From an uncultured Pseudomonadota bacterium (GTDB taxonomy: Bacteria > Myxococcota_A > UBA796 > SXON01): a stretch of 45,026 nt of DNA. This document shows positions 8,386-15,919 of this stretch, one piece after another. Under the pieces are notes generated by a model that was not told where the DNA came from, did not search any database, and worked only from the letters and a program-made list of their open reading frames with translations. How positions within the stretch are numbered: the first letter of the stretch is position 1; every line of letters starts with the position of its first letter. The stretch is from assembly GCA_903959175.1 (NCBI GenBank), contig CAJBVW010000203.1:1-45026 (forward strand). Reading direction: 5' to 3'. A program made the translations under genes and the position numbers.

Positions 8386-8405
8386 GACAATATACTTATA
8401 TTGTC
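8386..8405. repeat. AT-rich 20-bp palindrome at the 3' end of the nuclease-like gene
   Basis: GACAATATA-CT-TATATTGTC is a perfect inverted repeat with 9-bp arms, overlapping the stop codon of the minus-strand gene at 8404. It is far more AT-rich than anything around it. It could be a terminator without a long U tract, an operator, or a recombination boundary of the inserted gene. Confidence 0.6.
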
Positions 8406-9183
8406 AAACCATGTTCTTCGGAACGAGATACGGGGTGATTTCTTTAATCTTTTGCTCCCGAATCTCGGTGTGCTCGGCTTCGATGACTTCCACAACTTCG
8501 GTTCCACGCACCAACAAGAGTCCAATGCCGGCGCGTTTGAGCTTCTCGTCGAGAACGTCACCATCCCAGGTCTTAACTCCGCGACCCGTGACGTGAGAAT
8601 TGAGATATTCGACGGCCAATGCCGGCGTACACGCAAGATAGATCTGATGCGTGTAGTCAGCGAACGTAGTCATCTGATCCAAGCCCCGCTTGAGCTGGAC
8701 AAGGTCATTCTTGAGCTCAACGCCGATGAGCCGCTCAGCGCTGAACCAACCAGCCTTCTTGCGCGCCAAAAGGTCTACGCGCGCCTTCCCCATGGGAATC
8801 TCCTTGTACACCTCGAAGCCGTCACCCTCAAAGTACTTCGAGACGGGCTTTAGGAGATCTGCTTCCTGCTTTACCTTGGGCCAAATAGCGTTTTTCACAG
8901 TGACAGGGATATCCAAACCGAACATATGAAAGGCGAGCTGCTCAAGTTCGTCGACGCCATGGAACATGCCCTTCATGCGCTTCTGCGCCGTCAGAGCCGT
9001 TGAGATCGTGTCGAGTTTGTCTTCGACATCCATCTTCTTCAGCACCTCGGGGCGGCCGACCGCGCCGCAGCGCAGCAGGAGAGCGTCGACCACCTTGGGG
9101 TTGTCGAGCGCCCGTCGAAGCGCCTCCGGCGGAGAGTAGCACCAGAGGCTGTCTTCCTCGGCATCCCGGAACCACTTCTTCAT
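8404..9183 (-). CDS. PD-(D/E)XK nuclease-like protein, probable cargo gene
   Basis: I start this at the internal ATG 9183 (MKKWFRDAEEDSLW) because GAGG lies 7 nt upstream and the longer frame begins in Arg/Gly-rich shadow sequence. The 259-aa product has a helical N-terminal half. Its C-terminal half carries EVYKEIPMGKARVDLLAR followed by IGVELKND, matching the D-(n)-ExK core of PD-(D/E)XK nucleases (D137, E156, K158). This suggests DNA cleavage in defence or repair, though similar folds also occur in non-catalytic proteins. It is less GC-rich than its neighbours and stands alone inside the divergent control region, so it is probably acquired cargo. A 20-bp palindrome marks its 3' end. Substrate unknown. 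Confidence 0.65.
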   Translation of the reverse strand: MKKWFRDAEEDSLWCYSPPEALRRALDNPKVVDALLLRCGAVGRPEVLKKMDVEDKLDTISTALTAQKRMKGMFHGVDELEQLAFHMFGLDIPVTVKNAIWPKVKQEADLLKPVSKYFEGDGFEVYKEIPMGKARVDLLARKKAGWFSAERLIGVELKNDLVQLKRGLDQMTTFADYTHQIYLACTPALAVEYLNSHVTGRGVKTWDGDVLDEKLKRAGIGLLLVRGTEVVEVIEAEHTEIREQKIKEITPYLVPKNMV

Positions 9184-9317
9184 CCACACCTCTTCAGCGC
9201 CGCATCGTAGTGGAGCTGGAGCCGAACCGCAACCAGTGGGGGCGCGACGAACGACCTGACGACTACGCGGGACACCCAAGCCCCCGCGAGCGCGCCACCT
9301 GAGGGCTGGCGCGGCCC

Positions 9318-9422
9318 CTCCCGCATCGCCTCCGCAGCCTCCCGCCGCAGGCCCCCGCCCTCCCGCCTCGGTGCGCGCGTCTCCCGCCTCCAACGTGCCG
9401 AACCGCGGGAGACGCGGGAGAC
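9318..9422. promoter_or_regulatory. Cluster of GTCTCCCGC motifs (right control region)
   Basis: The 353 bp between 9184 and 9536 contain no gene I can support. Exact GTCTCCCGC lies at 9379-9387, and two inverted copies stand in perfect tandem (GCGGGAGAC twice, 9405-9422). CTCCCGC also occurs near 9318, 9339 and 9360. The cluster precedes the rightward operon starting at 9537, mirroring the cluster before the leftward operon, so a shared regulator of both operons is plausible. No clear sigma-70 boxes were found between the cluster and the first gene. Confidence 0.5.
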
Positions 9423-9536
9423 GAAACCCGCTTCCCAAGCCGGTTCTGCCGCGCAAAGTGGTTGGTGTCCGCCGGGCAGCCCGGCACCGATTCCCGCCGG
9501 CTCGGCCGGTCCCTCCACTCCACAAGGAACAACGCG

Positions 9537-10151
9537 ATGAGCACCGCCCTCCAGAAGGCCATCTCCGGTGAGAAGGTCCCCGAGAGCAAGAAGAACGGCA
9601 TCCTCCACGAGGCCCTCGACAGGGTCAAGAGCCTCGGCGGCCGCATGGCCAAAGCCCGCGAGCTGTCCGAGACGCTCGCCGACTCGGTCATCGCCACCGC
9701 GGAGACCCAGGGCACCGTCTTCGCCTCGAGCTTCGCCGAGGGCTACTTCGGCGAGGAGAAGATGGACGTCGGGCCGGTGGATCTGCGCCTCGGCGGAGGT
9801 CTCCTGCTCGGCGGCTACGGCCTCTACCAGACGATGTCCGGCAAGGGCGGAAGCCACAGCCTCGCCATCGGCAACGGCCTGCTCGCCACGGGCATCGGCC
9901 GCATCGGCCGCCACGCCGGCAAGGCCCTCGCCGACAAGAAGAGCGCTCCCGCAGCGCCCCCCGCGCAGGCCCCGGCCGCCGCCGCGCCCGTCCCGGTCAC
10001 CGCGGGCATTCCCGCCATCGCGGCCGACGACATCGGCGAGATCGCCCGGATGGTCCGCATGACCCCCGGCACCGAAGGCGAGCGCGTCGCCCGCGACCCG
10101 GTCGATGGCCGGCGCCACCGCCGCGGCCGCTTCATCCGCGAACGCGACTGA
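9537..10151 (+). CDS. Unknown 204-aa protein, first gene of the virion-like operon
   Basis: I chose the ATG at 9537 (MSTALQKAISGEKVPE), which has AAGGA 9 nt upstream, over the longer frame. The N-terminal 80 residues look helical and charged. A Gly-rich, mildly hydrophobic middle follows (DLRLGGGLLLGGYGLYQTM, then SLAIGNGLLATGIGRIGR) that could insert in or lie on a membrane. A Pro/Ala linker and a basic C terminus (DGRRHRRGRFIRERD) end the protein. The basic tail could contact DNA or an acidic partner such as the Asp-rich product of the next gene. I recognise no family. Its position at the head of a run of small beta-rich and membrane proteins suggests a virion component. Confidence 0.65.
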   Translation: MSTALQKAISGEKVPESKKNGILHEALDRVKSLGGRMAKARELSETLADSVIATAETQGTVFASSFAEGYFGEEKMDVGPVDLRLGGGLLLGGYGLYQTMSGKGGSHSLAIGNGLLATGIGRIGRHAGKALADKKSAPAAPPAQAPAAAAPVPVTAGIPAIAADDIGEIARMVRMTPGTEGERVARDPVDGRRHRRGRFIRERD

Positions 10152-10204
10152 TCCCAACTCCCAGCTTCGAACCCACCTATCCGACTGAACAAGGAACAAC
10201 TCCC

Positions 10205-10945
10205 ATGACCGCTCCTCTCTGGGCCCTCGTGACCTTCACCGCCGCCGGGGAATGCCTCGTCGACCGCACCTCGCTCCGCGCCTCCCTCGACGGGTTCCGC
10301 TCCACCAACGCCCCGAGCTTCGGGTCGGACTTCGACGGCGACGACGACGACGACTTCGGGGACGACCTCGGGGACGACCTCGGCAACGACGTCGGCGACG
10401 ACCTGGGCGACGACCTGGGCGACGACCTCGGCGACGACCTCGGCGACGACCTCGGCGACGACCTCGGCGACGACCTCGGCGACGAGATCGGGATGACGCC
10501 CGCGCAGCGCAAGCGCCGCCGCCTCGCGCGCCGGCAGAAGCGGCTCGAGGTCAAGAACCAGCGCCTCCAGCGGCGTCTCCGCAAGGCCAACAAGGGGAAG
10601 GTCGTGCAGCGCAACGTCACCGTGACCGGATCGGTCGCCACCTCCGTCGGCCAGTCCATGAGCGTGACCCTCACGCCCCGGACCAGCCTCCACCTGTCCA
10701 AGATCTTCGCGACCGGCGACACCAGCTCGACGATCAACACGATCATCTCGGGCGACGACCCGGTGGTGCTCGACAACCTCGACGCCGCGCTGCTCGCGCC
10801 GACGGCCTACCACGGCCCCGGCTTCGAGGGCCGCGTGCTCAAGGCAGGCGTCCCGGTCACCATCAACTACACGGCGGGCTCGACGACCACCGCGCTGAAG
10901 CTGTCCTTCTACGGCAAGGCGCGCGTCAAGTCCCCGCGTTGCTGA
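10205..10945 (+). CDS. Putative structural protein with Asp-Asp-Leu-Gly repeats and beta-rich C terminus
   Basis: This 246-aa product (AAGGA 8 nt before ATG) has three parts. After a short N-terminal segment come eleven tandem tetrapeptides of DDLG type (residues about 53-96). Next is a basic helix rich in Lys/Arg/Gln (RKRRRLARRQKRLEVKNQ). The C-terminal 110 residues look like a beta sandwich (LTPRTSLHLSKIFATGD, DDPVVLDNLDAALLAP, VPVTINYTAGSTTTALKL). The acidic and basic halves could pair within or between subunits. A second, frameshifted copy of the C-terminal part lies at 43348-43608, so the beta domain has been duplicated in this element. A capsid or spike role is inferred from the domain style and operon context; I cannot name a family. 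Confidence 0.7.
   Translation: MTAPLWALVTFTAAGECLVDRTSLRASLDGFRSTNAPSFGSDFDGDDDDDFGDDLGDDLGNDVGDDLGDDLGDDLGDDLGDDLGDDLGDDLGDEIGMTPAQRKRRRLARRQKRLEVKNQRLQRRLRKANKGKVVQRNVTVTGSVATSVGQSMSVTLTPRTSLHLSKIFATGDTSSTINTIISGDDPVVLDNLDAALLAPTAYHGPGFEGRVLKAGVPVTINYTAGSTTTALKLSFYGKARVKSPRC
10361..10492 (+). repeat. 12-bp tandem repeat encoding DDLG, 11 units
   Basis: Units of GACGACCTCGGC or close variants repeat eleven times in frame (DDLG, DDLG, NDVG, seven DDLG, DEIG). Such repeats change copy number readily by slippage, so length variation between related elements is expected. Confidence 0.9.
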
Positions 10946-10962
10946 TCGGACGGGGGTGAGCC

Positions 10963-11589
10963 GTGGGCGCCTGCAAGCTCTCCCGACGCTCCGGCACGGC
11001 GAAGCTCTCCGCTTCGCCGACCGCCGGGGTGGCCGGGACCGAAGGCGAGGTGCTCACGGCCCAGTCCGAGGGCCAGGGCGAGGGTGACTGGCGCATCCTC
11101 GACCTCTGGTCCGACGAGGGTTCCCCCTGGGAGGCCCGCGTCGTCTGGTCCGGTGGCGGGGGTGCGCTCCGCACGGCGCTCGTCAACGTGCCGAAGTGCG
11201 TCCGGGTCTGCGTCCACGCCACGATGATCCAGGTCTTCGGGGCGAACCTCTCGACCTCGGCGAACATCCAGGCGCGCGCGGCGATCGCCGACGGGTACTG
11301 CGACACCGAGAACCAGTGGACCGTTCGCGGCAACGTGCTGGCCCAGGGGCAGACGGTCAGCGCCGCCCCTCCGCCGTGGGCGAAGTTCGCCCGCCTCGAG
11401 CTGTCGGACAACACGCTCCTCGCCACGGCCTTCGTCGAGCTCCTCGACGCGAACGGCACCGCCCGTGGCCGGTACGCCGGCAACGCCCAAACGCAGCCGG
11501 GCGCGCCCATCGGCGATGCCGCCACCGTCCGCCTGGTGCTCCCCGGCGGCACCTACGCCTACCGCCTCGTCTTCCTTCTCCACCTCTGA
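10963..11589 (+). CDS. Putative beta-rich structural protein (208 aa)
   Basis: The frame begins at a GTG (VGACKLSRRSG as written, Met in vivo) 17 bp after the previous stop. The sequence alternates short hydrophobic strands with polar turns throughout (WRILDLWSDEGSPWEARVVW, FARLELSDNTLLATAFVELL, VRLVLPGGTYAYRLVFLLHL). This is typical of beta-sandwich or jelly-roll folds. No signal peptide, catalytic motif or transmembrane helix is present. Its size and place between two other beta-rich proteins make a capsid or vertex component plausible, but no homology is recognised and this is inference. An alternative is a secreted adhesin-like domain, which is less likely without an export signal. Confidence 0.65.
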   Translation: MGACKLSRRSGTAKLSASPTAGVAGTEGEVLTAQSEGQGEGDWRILDLWSDEGSPWEARVVWSGGGGALRTALVNVPKCVRVCVHATMIQVFGANLSTSANIQARAAIADGYCDTENQWTVRGNVLAQGQTVSAAPPPWAKFARLELSDNTLLATAFVELLDANGTARGRYAGNAQTQPGAPIGDAATVRLVLPGGTYAYRLVFLLHL

Positions 11590-11607
11590 TTTCCGAGGGC
11601 CTTCGCC

Positions 11608-12021
11608 ATGAAGTGCTACCCCAACCGATTTGGCACCAAGCTCCTGAGCATCCCGTCCACGGCGCAGGTCAACGTCACCACCAACGGGACCGCCTACCGC
11701 GTGTTCCCCGACGAGAACGACGGCCAGTCCAACGCCGCCCAGGACTACAAGGTCGTGGCGACGATGAACGTTGCAGGCGGCACCTCGCCCACCGCGCAGC
11801 TCATCCTCCAGGGCTCCGTCGACGGCAGCACCTGGATGGACATCGCCCCCGGCGCCCAGCGCTCGGCGGCCGGCACCTACAACGAGATCCTCGACCCGGC
11901 GAACGTCGGCGTCCTGCCCTGGGTCCGCGCCCGCCTCGTGCTCGGCGGCACCGCCCCCCCGAACGTGGACCTCACCGTCGAGCTCGTCTCGACCGGCGGC
12001 TTCCAGCTCGCGACCTCCTGA
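11608..12021 (+). CDS. Putative beta-rich structural protein (137 aa)
   Basis: The 137-aa product starts at ATG 18 bp after the upstream stop. It is almost entirely beta in pattern: AQVNVTTNGTAYRVFPDE, then LILQGSVDGSTWMDIAP and WVRARLVLGGTAPPNVDLTV. The phrase with SVDGSTWMDI followed by a VRARL strand resembles small decoration or spike domains found in some phage structural operons, an impression from pattern rather than a family assignment. It lacks export or membrane signals. With its two upstream neighbours it forms a block of three beta-rich proteins, the strongest candidates for coat components of any particle this operon makes. Confidence 0.65.
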   Translation: MKCYPNRFGTKLLSIPSTAQVNVTTNGTAYRVFPDENDGQSNAAQDYKVVATMNVAGGTSPTAQLILQGSVDGSTWMDIAPGAQRSAAGTYNEILDPANVGVLPWVRARLVLGGTAPPNVDLTVELVSTGGFQLATS

Positions 12022-12055
12022 TCCCCCAACCCTCGCATCCCCCCCGGACGTCGTC

Positions 12056-12637
12056 GTGAACATCACGGTCGCCCTCACCTTCAACGAACGCGACGCGGTG
12101 AGCCTGCTCAACTGGCTCGCCCGCTGCAACGCGCGCCTGCTCCGCGAGCGGCCGTCGCTGCCGTTGCTGTACGCGACGAGCGTTCGCTACGGGCGGGAGG
12201 AGGAGGAGACGTGGTCCGACTTCATCCAGCTGCTCGCGCAGGGCTGGGAGGACTGCGACGCGCTCGCCGCGGCACGCGCGGGTGAGCTCATCGCCCGCGG
12301 ATGGCGCGCCCTCTCCCCGCGCGACCCTGGCTACGCAGCCGCGAAGGCGGCCCGCCTTGAGTCCATCCCCGCCGAGGTCGCGCTGACGACCACGCTCCGC
12401 CCCGGCGAGCACGGCCTCTACCACTGCATCGTCCGCTACACCGTGGCCGGCACCGCCTGGTTCGACGACCCCTCGGCGCGCCTCGGGATGCTCCCCGAGC
12501 GCCTCGACGGGCAGGCGTGCCACGAGCGCATCGTCACCCGCGTCCGCCTCGCCGGCCTGCGCCGCGACCCCGAGCAGGCGCGCCGCCGCCCCCACCGCAC
12601 CCACCACGCGCGCCGCCCGCGGCGCCGGGAGTCCTGA
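12056..12637 (+). CDS. Putative Cys-His-Asp protease or transglutaminase-like protein
   Basis: I start at the GTG at 12056 (MNITVALTFNERDAVS), in frame with the longer shadow ORF. The ribosome site is weak. The 193-aa product contains QGWEDCDALAAARAGEL (Cys67), LYHCIVRYTV (His123) and WFDDPSARLGM (Asp137/138). Cys in a DC motif before a helix, then His on a strand, then Asp is the order of papain/transglutaminase-like enzymes, and a similar DCD...H...DPSxxLGM pattern occurs in phage structural operons. It may process or cross-link virion proteins, or cut peptidoglycan. The C terminus is very basic (RRRPHRTHHARRPRRRES), fit for binding DNA or acidic partners. The last base of the stop is shared with the next ATG (TGATG). 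Confidence 0.6.
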   Translation: MNITVALTFNERDAVSLLNWLARCNARLLRERPSLPLLYATSVRYGREEEETWSDFIQLLAQGWEDCDALAAARAGELIARGWRALSPRDPGYAAAKAARLESIPAEVALTTTLRPGEHGLYHCIVRYTVAGTAWFDDPSARLGMLPERLDGQACHERIVTRVRLAGLRRDPEQARRRPHRTHHARRPRRRES

Positions 12638-13443
12638 TGACCGCCTCCTCTCGCTTCATCCGTGCCCGCGTCGTCGGACGCGTCGAGTTCGCCGGCGACG
12701 GCGACACCTTCGTCGCCGGGCCCCGGCGCAAGCCCTCGAAGAAGGACCGGCAAATCCGCCGCCTCCTGCGGAAGGCGCGCGCCCTGAAGAAGCGCATCGC
12801 CCACCTCCGCATCCGCAAGCCGCTCGGCTGGAAGGGCGCGGTCAAGAGCGCCAAGACCAACCTCCGCGTGGTCATGAGCGACCTCAAGGCGCTCGGCTGG
12901 AAGCCCAAGCGGCCCGCTCGGGCGCGGAAGCCCGGCGAGGACGAGATGGACGCCGCCCTCGAGGAGATCCCCGAGGCCGAGCCCGGCGAGCCGGACGAGG
13001 ACATCGAGGAGCTCCCCGACGCCCCGGAGGAAGGCCCTTCGACCGAGGGCAACTGGCTCGACGGCTACGTCGGCGCCGACCCGGTGAAGAAGCCGAAGAA
13101 GAACCTCTGGCAGGAGGCGGGCAAGCTCCTCGCCGCGAAGTGGAGCGCCCCCGTTCCGCTCGGCGACGGCGCGCGCATCCAGACCCGGCCCGGCCAGCGG
13201 GCGATGGTCGCCACCGTCCGCCCCGGCCTGTTCATCGTGCAGCTCGTGTCCGACGACGCGGCGAAGAAGATCGCCGGGGACAACGTGGGCGTCCTCCCGC
13301 TGCTCCTCTACCCGCTGGTCAAGAACCAGGTGCAGAAGGCGCTGGCCCCGAAGCCCGCGGCCCCCGCCGCGCAGCCCGGCGCAGCCCCGGCCCAACCCGC
13401 CGCCGCGGGCGACCTCGGCTGCGACTACCCGAAGCGGAGCTGA
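12637..13443 (+). CDS. Unknown 268-aa protein with basic N terminus and acidic linker
   Basis: The ATG overlaps the preceding stop, so translation is coupled. The first 120 residues are strongly basic and helical (KPSKKDRQIRRLLRKARALK), consistent with binding nucleic acid. They are followed by an acidic linker (EDEMDAALEEIPEAEPGEPD). A C-terminal globular part contains VRPGLFIVQLVSDDAAKKIA and a hydrophobic stretch VLPLLLYPLVKN, and the end is Pro/Ala-rich. The layout resembles virion internal or scaffold proteins that condense DNA, but I recognise no family. No signal peptide is present. Confidence 0.6.
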   Translation: MTASSRFIRARVVGRVEFAGDGDTFVAGPRRKPSKKDRQIRRLLRKARALKKRIAHLRIRKPLGWKGAVKSAKTNLRVVMSDLKALGWKPKRPARARKPGEDEMDAALEEIPEAEPGEPDEDIEELPDAPEEGPSTEGNWLDGYVGADPVKKPKKNLWQEAGKLLAAKWSAPVPLGDGARIQTRPGQRAMVATVRPGLFIVQLVSDDAAKKIAGDNVGVLPLLLYPLVKNQVQKALAPKPAAPAAQPGAAPAQPAAAGDLGCDYPKRS

Positions 13444-13445
13444 CC

Positions 13446-14105
13446 GTGGCCACCTTCACCCTCCCGGTCAGCGCCGACGCCGTCCTCGCGCGGATGAACG
13501 ACATGCGGATCACCGCCGAGCAGTCGCTCGCGAGCGTCGAGGCCTACGCCAAGACCAACGTGCAGGCCCTCGCGCGCATCGTGCTCGGCTACCGCACCGT
13601 CGTCGCCGACACCGGCGCGCGGCTCGTGCGCCTGCAAGTCGCGGTCACCCAGGCGCTCGCGGCCAAGCCGGGCGACCCGACGCTCACGGCGCTGCTGAAG
13701 CGCACCGTCGAGATGCTCACCGCATGGAGCGCCCACGCGAAGGGCTACACCCAGTACGAACGGCCCGCGACCGCCGCGGAGAAGGGCGAGGCCGTGTCCG
13801 TCGGGTGGGCGGGCGTCGTCATCGCCGTCGCCGTCGCGGGCGCCGTCATCGCCGTCTCCTTTACCGGCGTGGCGTGGGCCGTCGTCCACTACAAGCACGC
13901 GCAGACCCTCTCGGACGAGGTCGCCATCGTCGAGCGGAACCCGGCGCTGGCGGACGCCCTCGCCCGCATCAACTCCACCGCCCCGAGCGCGCCCACGACC
14001 GACCCCGCCAACCCCGGCGGCGGCGGCGGCTGGGGCTGGCTCCTCGCCGCCCTCGGCGTCGCCGGGGCTGCCGTCTACCTCCTCCCCAAGTGGGGCAAGG
14101 GCTGA
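13446..14105 (+). CDS. Putative membrane protein of the virion-like operon (219 aa)
   Basis: The frame starts at a GTG 2 bp after the previous stop. The N-terminal 110 residues are helical (DAVLARMNDMRITAEQSLAS). A long hydrophobic segment (VGWAGVVIAVAVAGAVIAVSF, about residues 118-147) is followed by a soluble stretch. After a Gly-rich linker comes a second membrane helix (WLLAALGVAGAAVYLLP) ending in a short basic tail KWGKG. Two membrane spans, N-terminal helices and no cleavable signal suit an integral inner-membrane or virion-membrane protein. It is one of at least three small membrane proteins in this operon, the main reason to suspect a membrane-containing particle. Confidence 0.65.
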   Translation: MATFTLPVSADAVLARMNDMRITAEQSLASVEAYAKTNVQALARIVLGYRTVVADTGARLVRLQVAVTQALAAKPGDPTLTALLKRTVEMLTAWSAHAKGYTQYERPATAAEKGEAVSVGWAGVVIAVAVAGAVIAVSFTGVAWAVVHYKHAQTLSDEVAIVERNPALADALARINSTAPSAPTTDPANPGGGGGWGWLLAALGVAGAAVYLLPKWGKG

Positions 14106-14109
14106 TCCC

Positions 14110-15636
14110 ATGAGCACGACCACCCACGAGCGTTTCCGCCTCCAGTTCGTCGGCGCCGACGAGGACGTGCCGCGCCTCCTGCTCGCCTACGGGCGCGCGT
14201 GCGGGGGCGAGATCGCCTTCGTCATGCGGCCCCGCGACAACCTCGCGCTGCTCGTCCACCAGGTGAAGAAGCAGCCCGCGAAGGTGTGGCGCACCGACCT
14301 CGGGCTCGCGCCCTCGCACCCGCCGGAGCTCGACATCGACGCGACCGCCGCCGTCGCCGAGATCCGCACGATGAAGGCGAGCCCGTCCCCAGCGGGCCCC
14401 GCCACGCTCAAGGGCAAGTGGGCCGGCGTGCTGGTGTGCGACAACGGCACGCCGCGTGTCACGCTCGAGCGCAAGGTCGCCGCCTACGGCACCCTCCAGC
14501 TCGTGTCGCTCGCGGACGGGCGCTGGCAGGCGCGCTTCGACCGCGCCGCCCGCTGGTTCAGCAAGGCCCGGCAGGAGACCGTCGAGCGGTCGAGCCTCGC
14601 CGACGCCATCACGGCGGGCATGGGCCTCGTCGTCGGGCTCGTGAGCGAGGCGTGCAGCTTCCGCGACACCCGGCGCCGCAACACCGTCGATGCCGAGTAC
14701 GCCACCCAGCACCCCTACACCCCGCCGCGCGAGGCGAAGGACCCCACCGAGCGCTACGCGCCGCGGTCCTCCTTCCGCGCCGTGGCGCAGGCGGACGGCT
14801 GGGTGGTGGTGAACGAGGTCGGCGCCGTCGTCGCGCGGTTCGGCCTCCGCGAGAAGGGCAAGGCCACGAAGCACGCCAGCGCCCTCACCCGCGGGAAGGA
14901 GGACACGCGATCCGTGTCCTCCTCGCCCTCGGCGTCCGTCACGCCGGACATCGCGTCCGCGTTCGGAATGACCGGGATGCCGGGCCTCTCGCTCGTGCCC
15001 GCGCTGGCCGACGTGCCGATGCCCGACTCCCCGGTCGGCGCCCCCGCGCTCGGGCGCGAGGCGACCGCCACCGAGGCCGAGGCCGACGCGCTGGTCGAGG
15101 AGGCCAAGGAGAGCTGGGGCGCCGCCGACGCGCCCGCGCTTCTCGGCCGAGCCGCCAAGCTGCTCCGCCACGCCGAGGCGCTGGTGAAGTCGCCGCGCTG
15201 CATCGGTCCCGAGCAGAAGATGGCGTGGGAGGACCTGCGCCGGGGCGCCGACGCCTACACCCAGGCCCGCGATGCCCTCCTCCGTGGGGAGAAGCCCGAC
15301 ATCGTGACCACGCTGCGGCGCATCGCCGAACGCGTGTCGCTGGCCGCCGCCCGCGCGGCGAAGTCGTGCGCCGCCGGGCAGCAGAAGATCGGGAAGGCGG
15401 CCCGGTCCTCGGCCGACATCGCGGCCGGGATCACCGTCCGCGAAACGCCCTTGGTGACGATGCAGCCCGTATGGCCGCCCGCCGCCGCGCCGCAGTCCGT
15501 GCCGACGACGACGAAGCCACCGCGGACCCGGAAGGCGAAGGCCCCCGAGGTGGACCCGGCGAAGGACCAGGCGCTCGTCAACGCCTTCGCGGACGCCATC
15601 AAGCAGGCCGCGCAGGCGATGGGAGGTGGGGCGTGA
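14110..15636 (+). CDS. Unknown 508-aa protein of the virion-like operon
   Basis: The ATG follows the previous stop by 4 bp. The N-terminal third alternates strands and helices (FRLQFVGADEDVPRLLLAYG, KWAGVLVCDNGTPRVTLERK, AYGTLQLVSLADGRWQARFD). The centre has a beta-like motif (GWVVVNEVGAVVARFGLREK). The C-terminal half is helical and Ala-rich with Ser/Thr and Pro linkers (SWGAADAPALLGRAAKLLRH, IAERVSLAAARAAKSCAAGQ). No enzyme motif, signal or membrane helix was found. It is the largest product in the block of presumed structural genes, so a minor structural or assembly role is possible, but there is no direct evidence. The next gene overlaps its stop by 4 bp. Confidence 0.6.
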   Translation: MSTTTHERFRLQFVGADEDVPRLLLAYGRACGGEIAFVMRPRDNLALLVHQVKKQPAKVWRTDLGLAPSHPPELDIDATAAVAEIRTMKASPSPAGPATLKGKWAGVLVCDNGTPRVTLERKVAAYGTLQLVSLADGRWQARFDRAARWFSKARQETVERSSLADAITAGMGLVVGLVSEACSFRDTRRRNTVDAEYATQHPYTPPREAKDPTERYAPRSSFRAVAQADGWVVVNEVGAVVARFGLREKGKATKHASALTRGKEDTRSVSSSPSASVTPDIASAFGMTGMPGLSLVPALADVPMPDSPVGAPALGREATATEAEADALVEEAKESWGAADAPALLGRAAKLLRHAEALVKSPRCIGPEQKMAWEDLRRGADAYTQARDALLRGEKPDIVTTLRRIAERVSLAAARAAKSCAAGQQKIGKAARSSADIAAGITVRETPLVTMQPVWPPAAAPQSVPTTTKPPRTRKAKAPEVDPAKDQALVNAFADAIKQAAQAMGGGA

Positions 15637-15890
15637 GCCGCTGGTTCCTCGTTACCGGCCCGGCGCTGCTGCTCCTGTCGTGCGCGGTCGCGTTCGCCCA
15701 GGATGGGGGACCGGTTCCCGGCCCCGCGAGTTCGATGCCGAGCGCCGACTTCTTGCTCTCGATGGGGCCCTACGGGGCGCTCGTCTGGGGGGCCTACCTG
15801 CTCGGGAAGGGGGTGAAGGTCACGGTGCAGATTGAGCTTTCGGAGCGAGATCGCGAGCTGATCGAGCAACTTGGGAAGGAGGCGGCGTGA
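15633..15890 (+). CDS. Small membrane protein, possible holin or virion membrane protein
   Basis: This 85-aa product starts at a GTG overlapping the preceding TGA (GTGA). It has an N-terminal hydrophobic segment ending in an Ala-X-Ala-type site (WFLVTGPALLLLSCAVAFAQ) that could be a cleavable signal. A second hydrophobic stretch follows (YGALVWGAYLLGKGVKVTV), then a charged C terminus (ELSERDRELIEQLGKEAA). Size and topology suit a holin, and a lysozyme-like gene lies downstream at 21.8 kb, but a small virion membrane protein fits equally well. The stop overlaps another GTG (15887) whose frame soon runs into the antisense lipoprotein gene; the gene that once followed may have been cut off there. 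Confidence 0.6.
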   Translation: MSRWFLVTGPALLLLSCAVAFAQDGGPVPGPASSMPSADFLLSMGPYGALVWGAYLLGKGVKVTVQIELSERDRELIEQLGKEAA

Positions 15891-15919
15891 ACATCGTCAC
15901 CAGCCCGTTCGAACGACGT

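Noticed and set aside
10361-10492. 12-bp tandem repeat as a DNA-level iteron
   Set aside because: It lies in frame within a gene and encodes a regular DDLG peptide repeat, so a protein-level explanation is sufficient.
15887-15901. Similarity between GTGAACATCGTCACC here and ATGAACGTCGTCACC at the serine recombinase start
   Set aside because: The match ends after 15 bp and can be explained by common codons; I do not regard it as a duplicated recombinase start.
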